64,000 nt of DNA. Source: Prado023 sp963818445 (GTDB lineage Bacteria; Actinomycetota; Actinomycetes; S36-B12; CAIYMF01). Within the stretch, counting starts at the first letter, position 1; each line of letters begins with the position of its first letter. The notes under the pieces are model-generated. The model was not told the origin of the DNA. It did not search any database and saw only the letters and a program-made list of their open reading frames with translations. The stretch is taken from positions 449,777-513,776 of the forward strand of contig CAWFSG010000001.1 of NCBI GenBank assembly GCA_963818445.1, in the 5' to 3' direction. The position numbers were made by a program, and so were the translations under genes. Positions 33,575-42,849 of this stretch are shown here, piece by piece.

Positions 33575-34696
33575 ATGAGCAACCTCGGCCTGCAGATGTC
33601 GTCGGACAGCCGCCCGCCCGAGGGCCCGAGGCACCGCGGTCGCTCCTGGATCGCGATCCTGCTGAGCCTCGGCGTCCTGGCGATGATCGGCCTGGGCGTC
33701 AAGTTCGCCATCGAGAACATCCCCGACTTCGGGGGGCCGGCTGACTACGTCGGCGAGGGGACGGACCCGGTCGAGGCGAGGGTCGAGGACGGCCAGACCC
33801 TCACGGAGATCGGGCGCACCCTCAAGGCCCTGGGCGTCGTGGCGTCCGTGGATGCATGGCTGGACGCAGCGGCCAAGGAGCCCAAGACGAAGCTCATCGG
33901 CCCCGGCGTCTATGACATGCGCAAGGAGATGAGTGCCGCGGCGGCCGTGGACCGCATGGTGGACCCGGAGGCACGGATCACCGACAAGCTGCTCCTGCGG
34001 GAGGGGCTGCGGTTCACGCAGAGCATCGAGACCATCTCCGAGGCGACCGGGATCTCGAAGAAGAAGCTGGTGGCGGCCTCGGAGGGCGGCAAGATCGGGC
34101 TGCCCAAGTACGCCGACGACAACGCCGAGGGCTACCTGTTCCCCGCCACCTACGAGCTGGAGAAGGGTGAGTCGGCCACCGACGTCCTGACCCGACTGGT
34201 GGACCGCTGGGAGGAGTCGGCGACGACCCTGGACCTCGAGGGGCGTGCGAAGGAGAACGGCGTGACGCCCTACGAGGCGATGATCATCGCCAGCCTCGTG
34301 CAGGCTGAGGGCCACCCCGACGACTTCGACAAGGTGGCGCGGGTCATCTACAACCGCCTCGACGAGGCCACGTGGGGCGGTACCTACGGCTACCTGCAGA
34401 TGGACGCCACGGTCAACTACGCCCTGGACAAGTCGGAGATCAACCTGACCACCGAGGAACTTCAGAACACGGAGTCCCCGTACAACACCTACAAGTACCA
34501 GGGCCTGCCTCCCACCCCCATCAACTCGCCCGGCGAGGCAGCAATCGAGGCGGCGCTGAACCCCGCTGACGGGTCATGGTTGTGGTACGTGACCGTGAAT
34601 CCGGACACGGGCGAGACGAAGTTCACCGACAACTACGACGAGTTCCTGGGCTTCAAGTCCGAGCTGTCGGAGTGGCTCGCAGCGAACCCGCAGTGA
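33575..34696 (+). CDS. mltG: Endolytic transglycosylase MltG (YceG-like)
   Basis: 373 residues. Short cytoplasmic N-terminus, one transmembrane helix (about residues 24-42), LysM-like region, then the YceG catalytic domain with ARVEDGQTLTEIGRTLK, EGYLFPATYEL, IIASLVQAEGHPDD (catalytic Glu region), RVIYNRL, LQMDATVNYAL and SPYNTYKYQGLPPTPI. It cuts nascent glycan strands during cell-wall growth. CAGGAG precedes the ATG by 4 nt. The gene order alaS-ruvX-mltG-aroE is conserved. Confidence 0.94.
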   Translation: MSNLGLQMSSDSRPPEGPRHRGRSWIAILLSLGVLAMIGLGVKFAIENIPDFGGPADYVGEGTDPVEARVEDGQTLTEIGRTLKALGVVASVDAWLDAAAKEPKTKLIGPGVYDMRKEMSAAAAVDRMVDPEARITDKLLLREGLRFTQSIETISEATGISKKKLVAASEGGKIGLPKYADDNAEGYLFPATYELEKGESATDVLTRLVDRWEESATTLDLEGRAKENGVTPYEAMIIASLVQAEGHPDDFDKVARVIYNRLDEATWGGTYGYLQMDATVNYALDKSEINLTTEELQNTESPYNTYKYQGLPPTPINSPGEAAIEAALNPADGSWLWYVTVNPDTGETKFTDNYDEFLGFKSELSEWLAANPQ

Positions 34697-34755
34697 GCGA
34701 CGTGCCCTCCACCCCCCGCAACGCCTCCACCCCCCGCAACGCCTCCACCGGCGGT

Positions 34756-34804
34756 CAGACCCTCCCGTCCGGAACGGAGGATCTGAACCCAACCGGAGGG
34801 TCTG
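34756..34804 (+). promoter_or_regulatory. Inverted repeat that covers the aroE ribosome-binding site
   Basis: CAGACCCTCC (34756-34765) is the exact complement of GGAGGGTCTG (34795-34804). The right arm contains the GGAGGG Shine-Dalgarno 6 nt before the ATG at 34807. The loop holds a second GGAGG-like site (ACGGAGG, about 34774-34780) that could compete for the same CCTCC. It could gate aroE translation. Confidence 0.5.
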
Positions 34805-34806
34805 CG

Positions 34807-35652
34807 ATGACCGGGCGGCGCCGGGCTGCGGTGCTGGGCAGCCCGATCGCCCACAGCCTCTCGCCGGTGCTGCACCGTGCGGCGTACGCCCAGCTCGGGC
34901 TCGACTGGGCATACGACGCCATCGAGGTCGATTCGGCCGGGCTGCCCGCGTTCCTTGCGGGGTGCGGGCCGGAGTGGGCCGGGCTCTCGCTGACCATGCC
35001 GCTCAAGCGTGCGGTGCTGCCGTTGCTGGACAGCGCCAGTGAGATGGTCGAGGCGGTCGGTGCGGCCAACACCGTGGTCTTCACGCCCGAGGGGTTGGTC
35101 GGTCACAACACGGACGTCGTCGGGATCATCGGGGCGCTGCGCGGGATCGGCGCACAACCCGGGCCGGCGATGGTGCTCGGTGGGGGAGCGACCGCAGCCT
35201 CCGCGCTGGCCGCGCTGGCAGCGCTGGGGTGTCCCAGCGCCGTGGTGTGCGCCCGGCGCCCGGAATCTGCTGCGGACCTCGTCGGGGTCGCCGACAGGCT
35301 CGGACTCGGGTTGGAGATCCACGGATGGCCCGAGCGGCTCCCCTCCCGGCAGGAGGTCCCCATCGTGGTGTGCACGGCCCCGGCGGCCGCGGGGGCAGGG
35401 CTCGCGGGTGCGGTTGCCGACGGACCCGGATGGCTGCTGGACGTCTCCTACGCACCGTGGCCGCCGGCGCTGGTCGCCGCCTGGGTCGCGGCGGGCGGTC
35501 GCGCGGTGGCCGGCGACGAGATGCTGCTGCTCCAGGCGGTCGAGCAGGTCCGGCTCATGACGGGGCTGGATCCCGAGGTCGAGACCATGCGAACGGCCTT
35601 GAGCGCTGAACTCGAATGGAGCAGAGCAACTCAAGCCGCCGAGGGCTCCTGA
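34807..35652 (+). CDS. aroE: Shikimate dehydrogenase
   Basis: 281 residues; NADPH-dependent reduction of 3-dehydroshikimate to shikimate. Substrate site: AVLGSPIAHSLSP (SxS motif), SLTMPLKRAVLP with the catalytic lysine, and GHNTDVVGI. The nucleotide site is VLGGGATAASALAAL. A GTG at 34693, overlapping the mltG stop, is in frame and would add a 38-residue extension with a duplicated STPRNA unit; ATG 34807 has its own GGAGGG and gives the normal length, so it is preferred. Confidence 0.88.
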   Translation: MTGRRRAAVLGSPIAHSLSPVLHRAAYAQLGLDWAYDAIEVDSAGLPAFLAGCGPEWAGLSLTMPLKRAVLPLLDSASEMVEAVGAANTVVFTPEGLVGHNTDVVGIIGALRGIGAQPGPAMVLGGGATAASALAALAALGCPSAVVCARRPESAADLVGVADRLGLGLEIHGWPERLPSRQEVPIVVCTAPAAAGAGLAGAVADGPGWLLDVSYAPWPPALVAAWVAAGGRAVAGDEMLLLQAVEQVRLMTGLDPEVETMRTALSAELEWSRATQAAEGS

Positions 35653-35658
35653 CGATTC
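35630..35658 (+). promoter_or_regulatory. Candidate FliA/WhiG-type promoter A (DUF4388-pilB unit)
   Basis: CTCAAG (35630-35635), 15 nt, GACGATTC (35651-35658). The second box matches the GCCGATAA -10 of FliA/WhiG sigma factors at five of eight positions. It lies over the aroE end. A CCAGCC/GGCTGG hairpin (35660-35680) follows immediately. Confidence 0.5.
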
Positions 35659-35709
35659 ACCAGCCGAGGAGTGGGGCTGGCCCACGCCTATGCATCCGGT
35701 GAGGGTTCC

Positions 35710-35799
35710 ATGGAGTTGGTGGCGATGCTGAGCGTTGAGCTCACGCACGCCGACGCCCCGTGGGCCATCCCGGGCACCCCAGGAGGGCCGACGCCATGA
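35710..35799 (+). CDS. Possible 29-residue leader peptide overlapping the DUF4388 start
   Basis: ATG 35710 has GAGGG 5 nt upstream and opens a frame (MELVAMLSVELTHADAPWAI...) that ends in TGA at 35797-35799, overlapping the next ATG as ATGA. This is the arrangement of a translationally coupled upstream frame. No similarity is recognised and it could be chance. Confidence 0.3.
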   Translation: MELVAMLSVELTHADAPWAIPGTPGGPTP

Positions 35800-37520
35800 C
35801 GACCAACCTCTCCGGAAGCTTGTCCGAGTTCAGCCTCGCCGAGGTGCTGTCCCTGCTCGGCATGGGCGGGCGCACCGCGCGGATGCAGGTGACCTCGCCT
35901 GGTGCCGTGGGCACCGTGCACCTGGTGGACGGCCGGATCTCCTCAGCGACCGCGGACAGCGCCCGTGCGGGCCTGCTGCGCGGGCTGGTCGCGGCGCTCC
36001 CGGTGCCGGCCGATGACCTTGCCGTGGCCCTGCAGTCCGAGGATCCGGTCCGGGCGCTCGTCGAGTCCGGCGTGGTGGACCGTGACGCCGCCCAGCAGGT
36101 GGCGTCCGAGATCTGCACCGAGGCGGTCGGCGAGATGCTCGACTGGGCCTCGGGGGAGTTCGCCGTGTGGGTCGGGTCGCAGGACCCGTCAGACATCGGG
36201 GTGCGTCTCGACGTCGACGCCGTGGTCAGCGCCGCGCGGGAGCGGGCCCAGGAGTGGCACGACCTGCGCGCTGCCCTGCCCGGCTCCGACAGCGTCCTGG
36301 CCCTTGCGCCGAGCGTGGACCACGCCCCGGTCGTCGACACCGAGGACTGGGCCGTGCTTGCCCGCGTGGATGGGCGGCGGACCCTGGCGGAGGTCCTCGC
36401 TGCCATGGGCGCCTCGCCGTTGGCCGCAGGCAATCGCCTCGTCCAGCTGATGGGTCGCGGGCTGGTGGCCGTGCAGGTCGGCGGCGGCGATGCCGAGCAG
36501 GAGCGGACCAACCACATGCTGGACGCCTTCGACTCCGGGGGACCCGTTGAGGACGTGATCGAGGTCGCGGTGGCTGCGGAGCCCGCGTTCGTGCCCGACG
36601 TCCATGACCTGTTCGTCACCGAGCCGGAGGCCGTGGAGGAGTGGCAGGTGGCTGCCGCGGATGCATGGACCGTCTCGGAGATGGAGCCAGGCTTCGATGC
36701 CGAGCCCGTACCGGATCCGTCGCCGGCCGTCGCCCCAGCGCCGGTCGAGGCCCAGGTCGAGGAGTGGCCAGCGGTCAATGAGTGGTCGGCGCTGGTCGCC
36801 CCTGAGTTCCCTGCTGGCCCGGAGGCGGTGCTCACCCAGAGCTTTCCGGCGGCGCTCGAGTCGCCCGCCTACGACCTTGAGCCGGTGGGATTCGCCGCCG
36901 AGCCCGTGACCTTCGAGGTGGTCGGTCCGACGTACGAGCCGGAGTCAGTGCCCTTCGAGTCCCAGCCGGTGTCGTTCGAGAGCCCGGCCTACGACCTCGA
37001 TCCTGAGGCGTCCGAGGAGGTGCCCGTCACCTTCGACCTGGCGCCCGTCGCCGAGCCGGTGGCCGAGTCGTTCGCGTGGTCGCCGTGGGCGCAGGAGATG
37101 GGCCTCGGCGAGGCCCCGGTTGTGCCCGCTGCTGCCGAGCCCTTCCCCGCAAGCGGCTTCGCGGACATGGTCGAGGATGCCGGTGGCCATGGCCACACCG
37201 ACGCGTTCCCCGTGCCGCAGGCGCCCGTCGCGAACGTCGAGGAGGGCTCGTACCCCGTGGTTGAGCTCACCCCCGACTACCCCGTCGTCGACGAGGTCGC
37301 GCAGTTCGTGCCGCAGCCGCGGGATCCCGGCGACAGCGTTGCTGATCCGACGGCGTATGCCGAGGTCGTGGGTGCCCACGCGGCAGACGCGGAGTTCGCC
37401 ACCGCCCAGGAGGCGGCTGCCGTTCCCGTTGAGGCCGCCGGGGGACAGGCGGAGTCGGGTCCTGACCTCTTGGCCGGAGGCCTGCTCGCCCACCTGATGT
37501 CCAGCGTCCGAGGACTGTGA
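35796..37520 (+). CDS. DUF4388 (PATAN-like) protein of the pilus locus
   Basis: 574 residues. The N-terminus (about 1-170) is a DUF4388 domain: LSGSLSEFSLAEVLSLLGMGGRTA, then VHLVDGRISSATADSA and an LDWASGEFAVW segment. A middle region (about 180-235) resembles a second, smaller regulatory unit (WAVLARVDGRRTLAEVLAAMG). The rest is a long acidic, Pro/Val/Phe-rich low-complexity tail with repeated ESPAYDL and EPVTFE units. DUF4388 proteins are often found with pilus or gliding motility and two-component genes. AGGAGGG 8 nt before ATG. Start of the pilus locus. Confidence 0.82.
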   Translation: MTTNLSGSLSEFSLAEVLSLLGMGGRTARMQVTSPGAVGTVHLVDGRISSATADSARAGLLRGLVAALPVPADDLAVALQSEDPVRALVESGVVDRDAAQQVASEICTEAVGEMLDWASGEFAVWVGSQDPSDIGVRLDVDAVVSAARERAQEWHDLRAALPGSDSVLALAPSVDHAPVVDTEDWAVLARVDGRRTLAEVLAAMGASPLAAGNRLVQLMGRGLVAVQVGGGDAEQERTNHMLDAFDSGGPVEDVIEVAVAAEPAFVPDVHDLFVTEPEAVEEWQVAAADAWTVSEMEPGFDAEPVPDPSPAVAPAPVEAQVEEWPAVNEWSALVAPEFPAGPEAVLTQSFPAALESPAYDLEPVGFAAEPVTFEVVGPTYEPESVPFESQPVSFESPAYDLDPEASEEVPVTFDLAPVAEPVAESFAWSPWAQEMGLGEAPVVPAAAEPFPASGFADMVEDAGGHGHTDAFPVPQAPVANVEEGSYPVVELTPDYPVVDEVAQFVPQPRDPGDSVADPTAYAEVVGAHAADAEFATAQEAAAVPVEAAGGQAESGPDLLAGGLLAHLMSSVRGL

Positions 37521-37593
37521 TGGCTGGGCCGCCCGCAGGGGTGGCCCGGGGCCCGGCACCGGAGATGCGGGGACCCGCGGGGGAGCGTGGGCC

Positions 37594-39261
37594 GTGAAGC
37601 AGTTGGGAGACGTCCTGCTCGAGCGTGGCCTGGCCACGCCCGAACAGGTCTATGAAGCCGGGCAGGAGCAGCGCCGGGTCGGGCGCAGCATGGGTCGGGT
37701 CCTGGTCGACCAGGGCGTGATCAGCGAGGCCGACCTGGTGCGGGCGCTGGCCGCCCAGATCGGCCTGGACTACGTCGACCTCGGCGACGCCCTGATCGAC
37801 CCCTCGGCGACTGCGCTGGTCCCGGGCGCTGTGTGCCGGCGGCACATGCTCGTCCCGGTGCGCTTCGTCGAGGGCAAGCTCGTCATCGCCATGGCCGACC
37901 CCGCGAACGTCATCGCGCTGGACGACGTCCGCTCGATCGCCAAGGTCGACCTCAAGCCGGTCGTGTCCACGCGCGGCGACGTCATGGCGGCGATCGCCCG
38001 TGCCTACCGGGCCGGCGACGAGCTCGACAGCCTCAGCACGGCCATCGAGGTCCGCAACACCGACGAGGAGGACCTGACCCGGATCAAGGAGGTCGTCGAG
38101 GAAGCCCCGATCGTCAAGTTCGTGAACCTGCTGATCACCCAGGGGATCCAGGACGGCGCCTCGGACATCCACATCGAGCCGGCAGAGCACGACCTGCGCG
38201 TGCGCTTCCGCATCGACGGCGTGCTGCACGAGATGATGCGCTCGCCGAAGTCGATCCAGTCCGGGGTCACGAGCCGCCTGAAGATCATGGCCGACATCAA
38301 CATCGCCGAGCGACGGATCCCCCAGGACGGGCGTCTGTCGGTGAATGCCTACGGCCGCAAAGTGGACCTGCGCGTGGCCACCCTGCCCACGGTGTGGGGC
38401 GAGAAGGTCGTCATGCGCATCCTGGACAACTCCACCGCGATGCTGGACCTCAAGGACCTCGGGTTCACCGGCGGCAACTTCGACCGGTACCAGACCAGCT
38501 ACCTCAAGCCCTACGGGATGATCCTGGTGACCGGGCCGACCGGGTCCGGCAAGTCGACGACGCTGTACTCGACGCTGCACCAGATCAACAAGCCCGAGGT
38601 GAACATCATCACCGTCGAGGACCCGGTCGAGTACCGACTCCCGGGGATCAACCAGGTGCAGACCAACGCGAAGGCCGGGCTGACGTTCGCCGCCGCGCTG
38701 CGGTCCATCCTGCGCGCGGACCCCGATGTGGTCCTGATCGGCGAGATCCGCGACCACGAGACCGCCCAGATCGCCATCGAGGCCTCGCTGACCGGCCACC
38801 TCGTGCTGGCCACGCTGCACACCAACGACGCCCCGTCGGCGGTGACCCGCCTGATCGAGATGGGGATCGAGCCGTTCCTCGTCGGGTCGGCGCTGGACTG
38901 CGTGCTGGCCCAGCGGCTGGCCCGGCGGCTGTGCAGCAAGTGCAAGGAGCCGTACACGCCGACGCCGGAGACGCTGGTCGCTGCTCGGTACCCGTGGAAC
39001 CCCGAGGAGCCGGTGCCGACGCTGTACCGGGCAGTCGGGTGCGGTGCGTGCGCCAGGACCGGGTACAAGGGGCGGCTCGCGCTGCACGAGGTGATGAGCG
39101 TGAGCGAGGCCGTCGAGCAGCTGACGGTGGAGCGGGCGTCGTCGGCGGCGATCGAGAACGTCGCGCACGCTGAGGGCATGGTCTCGCTGCGCCTGGATGG
39201 GATGCACAAGGTGAGCGAGGGGATCACGTCGCTGGACGAGATCCTGCGCGTGGTGGTGTGA
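37594..39261 (+). CDS. pilB: Type IV pilus extension ATPase PilB
   Basis: 555 residues. N-terminal MshEN/GspE-N domain (LGDVLLERGLATPEQVYEAG...) that can bind cyclic di-GMP in relatives, then the secretion ATPase: ASDIHIEP, Walker A GPTGSGKST, Asp box ITVEDPVEYR, Walker B ILRADPDVVLIGEIRDHETA, His box LVLATLHTND. The zinc-binding tetracysteine is CSKC...CGAC. It powers pilin assembly on the cytoplasmic face. GTG start 73 nt after the DUF4388 gene, likely same transcript. Confidence 0.95.
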   Translation: MKQLGDVLLERGLATPEQVYEAGQEQRRVGRSMGRVLVDQGVISEADLVRALAAQIGLDYVDLGDALIDPSATALVPGAVCRRHMLVPVRFVEGKLVIAMADPANVIALDDVRSIAKVDLKPVVSTRGDVMAAIARAYRAGDELDSLSTAIEVRNTDEEDLTRIKEVVEEAPIVKFVNLLITQGIQDGASDIHIEPAEHDLRVRFRIDGVLHEMMRSPKSIQSGVTSRLKIMADINIAERRIPQDGRLSVNAYGRKVDLRVATLPTVWGEKVVMRILDNSTAMLDLKDLGFTGGNFDRYQTSYLKPYGMILVTGPTGSGKSTTLYSTLHQINKPEVNIITVEDPVEYRLPGINQVQTNAKAGLTFAAALRSILRADPDVVLIGEIRDHETAQIAIEASLTGHLVLATLHTNDAPSAVTRLIEMGIEPFLVGSALDCVLAQRLARRLCSKCKEPYTPTPETLVAARYPWNPEEPVPTLYRAVGCGACARTGYKGRLALHEVMSVSEAVEQLTVERASSAAIENVAHAEGMVSLRLDGMHKVSEGITSLDEILRVVV

Positions 39262-39276
39262 CGGTTGGGCCGCTGG

Positions 39277-39306
39277 CTCAAGTCGCCCGGTCCCTGACTC
39301 CGATGG
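39277..39306 (+). promoter_or_regulatory. Candidate FliA/WhiG-type promoter B (pilT)
   Basis: CTCAAG (39277-39282), 16 nt, TCCGATGG (39299-39306). The CCGAT core agrees with the FliA/WhiG -10. It lies 48 nt before the pilT ATG, inside the short gap after pilB. Confidence 0.55.
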
Positions 39307-39314
39307 ACCACGCA

Positions 39315-39330
39315 GAGGGCGTATGCCCTC
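39315..39330 (+). other. 5'-leader hairpin of pilT
   Basis: GAGGGC, loop GTAT, GCCCTC: a perfect 6-bp hairpin that begins about 8 nt after promoter B, close to the expected transcript start. It may protect the 5' end of the mRNA. Confidence 0.5.
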
Positions 39331-39354
39331 ACAGCGTCGACGCGCGGAGGGATC

Positions 39355-40946
39355 ATGGACGAGCTCATCCCCGGGGTGGCCCCACAATCTTCGGCTCCCC
39401 AGAGTGGTCCGTTGGCAGGCGACATGCGCTGGGCGAGCGCCCCGGTGGCTCCGCCCGTGGCGCCGTCCGCCTCAGGGTCAGCCGCTCCGGTGCCCGCAGC
39501 GTATTCCGCCCCAGCCCCGTCCGCCCCAGCTCCCGCGGCACCTGTGACGCCCGTGTCCAGCGCCGTCCCGACCGTCGCCCCCCAAGCGGTCGCGCCCACC
39601 CCCGCGCCCCCGATGGCCTACGGACCGCCGCCGGCTCCCACCCAGCCGCGCCGCCGGCTCCGCCCTCCGCCTACGCCGCCCCTGCGGGCACGATGGCCCC
39701 GCCGATGGCGCCGGCACCCACCCACCAGCCCGTCCCCGGACTGGCTCCCGACCTCCGCGGCGCCGACGTCGGTCTGGCCCCCGAGAACCCGGGCCTGATG
39801 CCGATCCCCGAGGTGCGGATCGCTGAGTCCGAGGCCGCCGCGTACTCGCGCATCTCCACCGAGGACGAGATCCGGCGCGACGACTTCTCCCTTGCCTCCG
39901 CGCTGATGACCATGCTCGAGATGCGTGGCTCCGACCTGCACCTCACGGCCGGCGCGCCCCCGACCGTTCGGGTGGACGGCAGCCTCCGGGCGATCCCCGA
40001 CACCGAGGAGCTCACCCCCGAGACGATCATGCGGATCATGTACTCGATCGTCACCCAGCAGCAGCGGGAGCGCTTCGAGGAGACCCTGGAGCTCGACTTC
40101 TCCTACGCGCTGCCCGACGTGGCCCGGTTCCGGGTCAACCTGTACAAGCAGCGCGACTCGCTCGGGGCGGCCTTCCGCGTGATCCCGTTCGAGATCAAGA
40201 GCCTCGAGTCGCTGGGCATGCCCCCGGCGATGGCCAACTTCGCGCAGCTGCCTCGCGGGTTCGTGCTGGTCACGGGACCGACCGGCTCGGGCAAGTCCAC
40301 CACCCTGGCGGCGCTGGTCGACCTGGCCAACCGGACCCGCAACGAGCACATCATGACCGTCGAGGACCCGATCGAGTTCCTCCACCAGCACAAGAGCTGC
40401 CTGGTGAACCAGCGCGAGGTGGGGGAGGACACGTACTCCTTCCAGAACGCGCTCAAGCACGTGCTGCGCCAGGACCCGGACATCATCCTGGTCGGCGAGA
40501 TGCGCGACCTGGAGACGATCCAGGTGGCGCTGACCGCCGCCGAGACCGGTCACCTCGTCTTCGCCACGCTGCACACCCAGGACGCCGCGCAGACGATCGA
40601 CCGCGTCATCGACGTGTTCCCGCCGAGCCAGCAGCAGCAGATCCGCCAGCAGCTGGCCGGCACGCTGCAGGGGATCGTCTGCCAGACGCTGTGCAAGACG
40701 GCCGACGGGCGCGGTCGAGTCGCCGCCACCGAGGTGCTCATGGCCACGCCGGCCATCCGCAACCTGATCCGCGAGGGCAAGACCCACCAGATCTACTCGG
40801 CCCTCCAGGCCGGTGCCCAGCACGGGATGCACACGCTCGACCAGAACCTCGCCGAACTGGTGAAGGCCGGTCGGATCACCTACGACACCGCCTTCGAGAA
40901 GTGCCACCACGTGGAGGACTTCACGCGCATGGCCGGACGGCACTGA
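39355..40946 (+). CDS. pilT: Type IV pilus retraction ATPase PilT, with a frame break in its N-terminal linker
   Basis: About 530 residues once joined. The first 150 residues are a Pro/Ala-rich linker, absent from classical PilT (about 350 residues). The ATPase part has GSDLHLTAGAPPTVRVDG, Walker A GPTGSGKST, Asp box MTVEDPIEFLHQ, Walker B VLRQDPDIILVGEMRDLETI and the His box VFATLHTQDAAQTIDRVIDVF. The frame changes near 39648 within the linker (one base lost, or two gained). CGGAGGG lies 4 nt before ATG 39355. It drives pilus disassembly. Confidence 0.88.
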
Positions 40947-40957
40947 GGGGAGCGGGC

Positions 40958-42188
40958 ATGACCAAGACGATGGAGTACGACTACGCGGTCCGTGATCGCG
41001 CCGGCAAGATGGTCAAGGGCCGGCTGAAGGCCGACTCGCCGGCAATGGTGGCCACGAAGCTCAAGAGCATGGGCTACGCGCCGGTCTCGATCACCGAGGC
41101 CAACGCGGGGATGAAGCGCGACATCAACATCCCCGGGCTTCGGCAACAAGATCGGGCTGAAGGACCTCGCGGTCATGTCGCGGCAGTTCGCCACGATGAT
41201 CAACGCGGGGCTGTCGCTGCTGCGGGCGCTGACGATCCTCGAGGAGCAGACCGAGTGCAAGCCGTTGGCGAAGGTGCTGACGCAGGTCCGCAGCGAGGTG
41301 GAGGGTGGTCAAGGCACTCAGCGAGGCGATGGCCGCGCATCCGAAGGTCTTCCCGCCGCTGATGGTGAACATGTGCCGGGCCGGCGAGGTCGGTGGCTTC
41401 CTGGACCAGTCGCTGCTGCAGATCGCCGACGAACTACGAGGCCGAGGTCAGGCTGCGCGGCAAGGTGAAGTCCGCGATGACCTACCCGGTCGTGGTCGCG
41501 GTCATGGCGGTGCTGGGCGTGACCGGGATGCTGCTGTTCATCGTCCCGACCTTCAAGGACGATGTTCGCTCGACCTCGGAGGGACGCTGCCGGCGCCGAC
41601 TCGGTTCCTGGTGCTCCTGTCGGAGCTGCTGAAGAGCTCCTTCCTCTTCATCGTCGTCTTCCTGGTGGCCTTCGGGGTTCTGTGGAAGAAGTTCAAGCGC
41701 AACCCCCGGGTCCGCAACGTGGTGGATCCGCTCAAGCTGAAGGTGCCGGTCTTCGGCACCGCTGTTCCAGAAGATCGCGATCGCTCGGTTCACGCGCAAC
41801 CTGGGGACCATGATCCACTCGGGTGTGCCCATCCTGCAGGCCCTGGACATCGTGGCGGACACGACAGGAAACGTGGTCGTGGGGAGCGCGGTGCGCGACG
41901 TCCAGGAGAGCGTGCGCCAGGGTGAGTCACTGGCCAGGCCGCTTGAACAACCACCCGGTGTTCCCGCCGATGGTGGTGCAGATGCTGTCCGTCGGTGAGG
42001 ACACAGGTGCACTGGACGAGATGCTGCACAAGATCAGTGAGTTCTACGACCAGGAGGTCGAGGCGACGACGGAGGCGCTCACCTCGCTCATCGAGCCGCT
42101 CATGATCGCCGTGATGGGCGTGGTCATCGGCGGCATGATCATCGCGCTCTACATGCCGATCTTCAAGGTCTTCGACCTCGTTCAGTGA
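40958..42188 (+). CDS. pilC: Type IV pilus inner-membrane platform protein PilC, with seven +1 frame breaks
   Basis: Pieces of one PilC/GspF protein lie in consecutive frames: KTMEYDYAVRDRAGKMVKG, then SRQFATMINAGLSLLRAL, ALSEAMAAHPKVFPPLMV, KSAMTYPVVVAVMAVLGVTG, LLSELLKSSFLFIVV, TMIHSGVPILQALDIVA and NNHPVFPPMVVQMLSVGEDTGALDEML. Each step is +1. Breaks are near 41130, 41312, 41431, 41552, 41564, 41761 and 41945. Removing seven bases gives 407 residues, the family length, with the two GspF domains and three membrane helices. Real decay would not keep all pieces in order, so errors are likely. Confidence 0.82.
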
Positions 42189-42229
42189 GGCTGATCGTAC
42201 GACGAGTCGACGACCCTCGGAGGGTTCCC

Positions 42230-42729
42230 ATGGCCAGATTCGACAGGCGCCGGTCTAGCAATGGCTTCACCTTGGTGGAACTCCTGGTGGTGGTGATCAT
42301 CATCGGGATCCTCGCCACCATCGCGCTCACCGCCTTCCTCCACCAGCAGCGCGAAGGCGTGGGACGCCGCCGTCGAGAGTGACTTGAGGAGCGCAGCAAC
42401 GGCCCAGCACACGGTCAGTGCAGGAGCGGTAGCAGGGGGAGTTCGCCAGCAGTCTCACGATGCTCGAGGCTGCCGGCTTCCGTGCGTCGCCCGATGTGAA
42501 CTACTTCGGGGGCGACTTCTCGATGACCGTCACGGCTGTCGGGTCCGAGAGCTTCTGCATGACAGCGCGCTCAGCTTCCGGGCGGTACTTCGGCTACAGC
42601 AGCCGGTTCGGACTCGCGCCCAGCTCCAGCCCCCTGAGCGCCACCACGTGCGCCGACGGTCGGTGCGAGTCAGGAACCTGGTCTCGTCGCGGCTCCGGAG
42701 GCAGCCGAATCGCTGAGCGAACGGCGTAG
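42230..42729 (+). CDS. Type IV prepilin, with two +1 frame breaks
   Basis: Short basic leader MARFDRRRSSNG, cleavage before F, then FTLVELLVVVIIIGILATIAL with Glu5 of the mature protein, the class III signal read by prepilin peptidase. The rest is a small globular pilin. Breaks near 42353 (cgc, extra g, aag gcg tgg) and 42435 (a G run) split the frame; removing two bases gives 165 residues ending at 42729. TCGGAGGG precedes the ATG. It may be a minor pilin or an alternative major pilin. Confidence 0.8.
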
Positions 42730-42815
42730 GCGCGGCTCGCGCTCGATCACACCGCGACCGTGCGGTGCGCGTGCGTGGTCCCTCACGGGGTCGCGCGCGA
42801 GGGCGTATGCACGGA

Positions 42816-42843
42816 CTCACCCGTTCGGGTGACACGGCGATGG
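42816..42843 (+). promoter_or_regulatory. Candidate FliA/WhiG-type promoter C (pilA)
   Basis: CTCAC (42816-42820), 15 nt, GGCGATGG (42836-42843). The spacer contains the palindrome ACCCGTTCGGGT. It precedes the major pilin gene and starts a leader of about 80 nt. Confidence 0.5.
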
Positions 42844-42849
42844 AATTCA

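Noticed and set aside
35651..35660. GACGATTCAC as a third copy of palindrome R2
   Set aside because: Only the left eight bases match and there is no inverted partner within 60 nt. It is better explained as the -10 box of promoter A.
37521..37593. A fifth FliA-like promoter before pilB
   Set aside because: The 73-nt gap has no CTCA/CCGAT pair. pilB is more likely read from promoter A.
40958..42188. Programmed +1 frameshifting as a new translation mode
   Set aside because: No shared slippery site, stop codon context or downstream structure recurs at the breaks. Sequence error is simpler, though only reads can decide.
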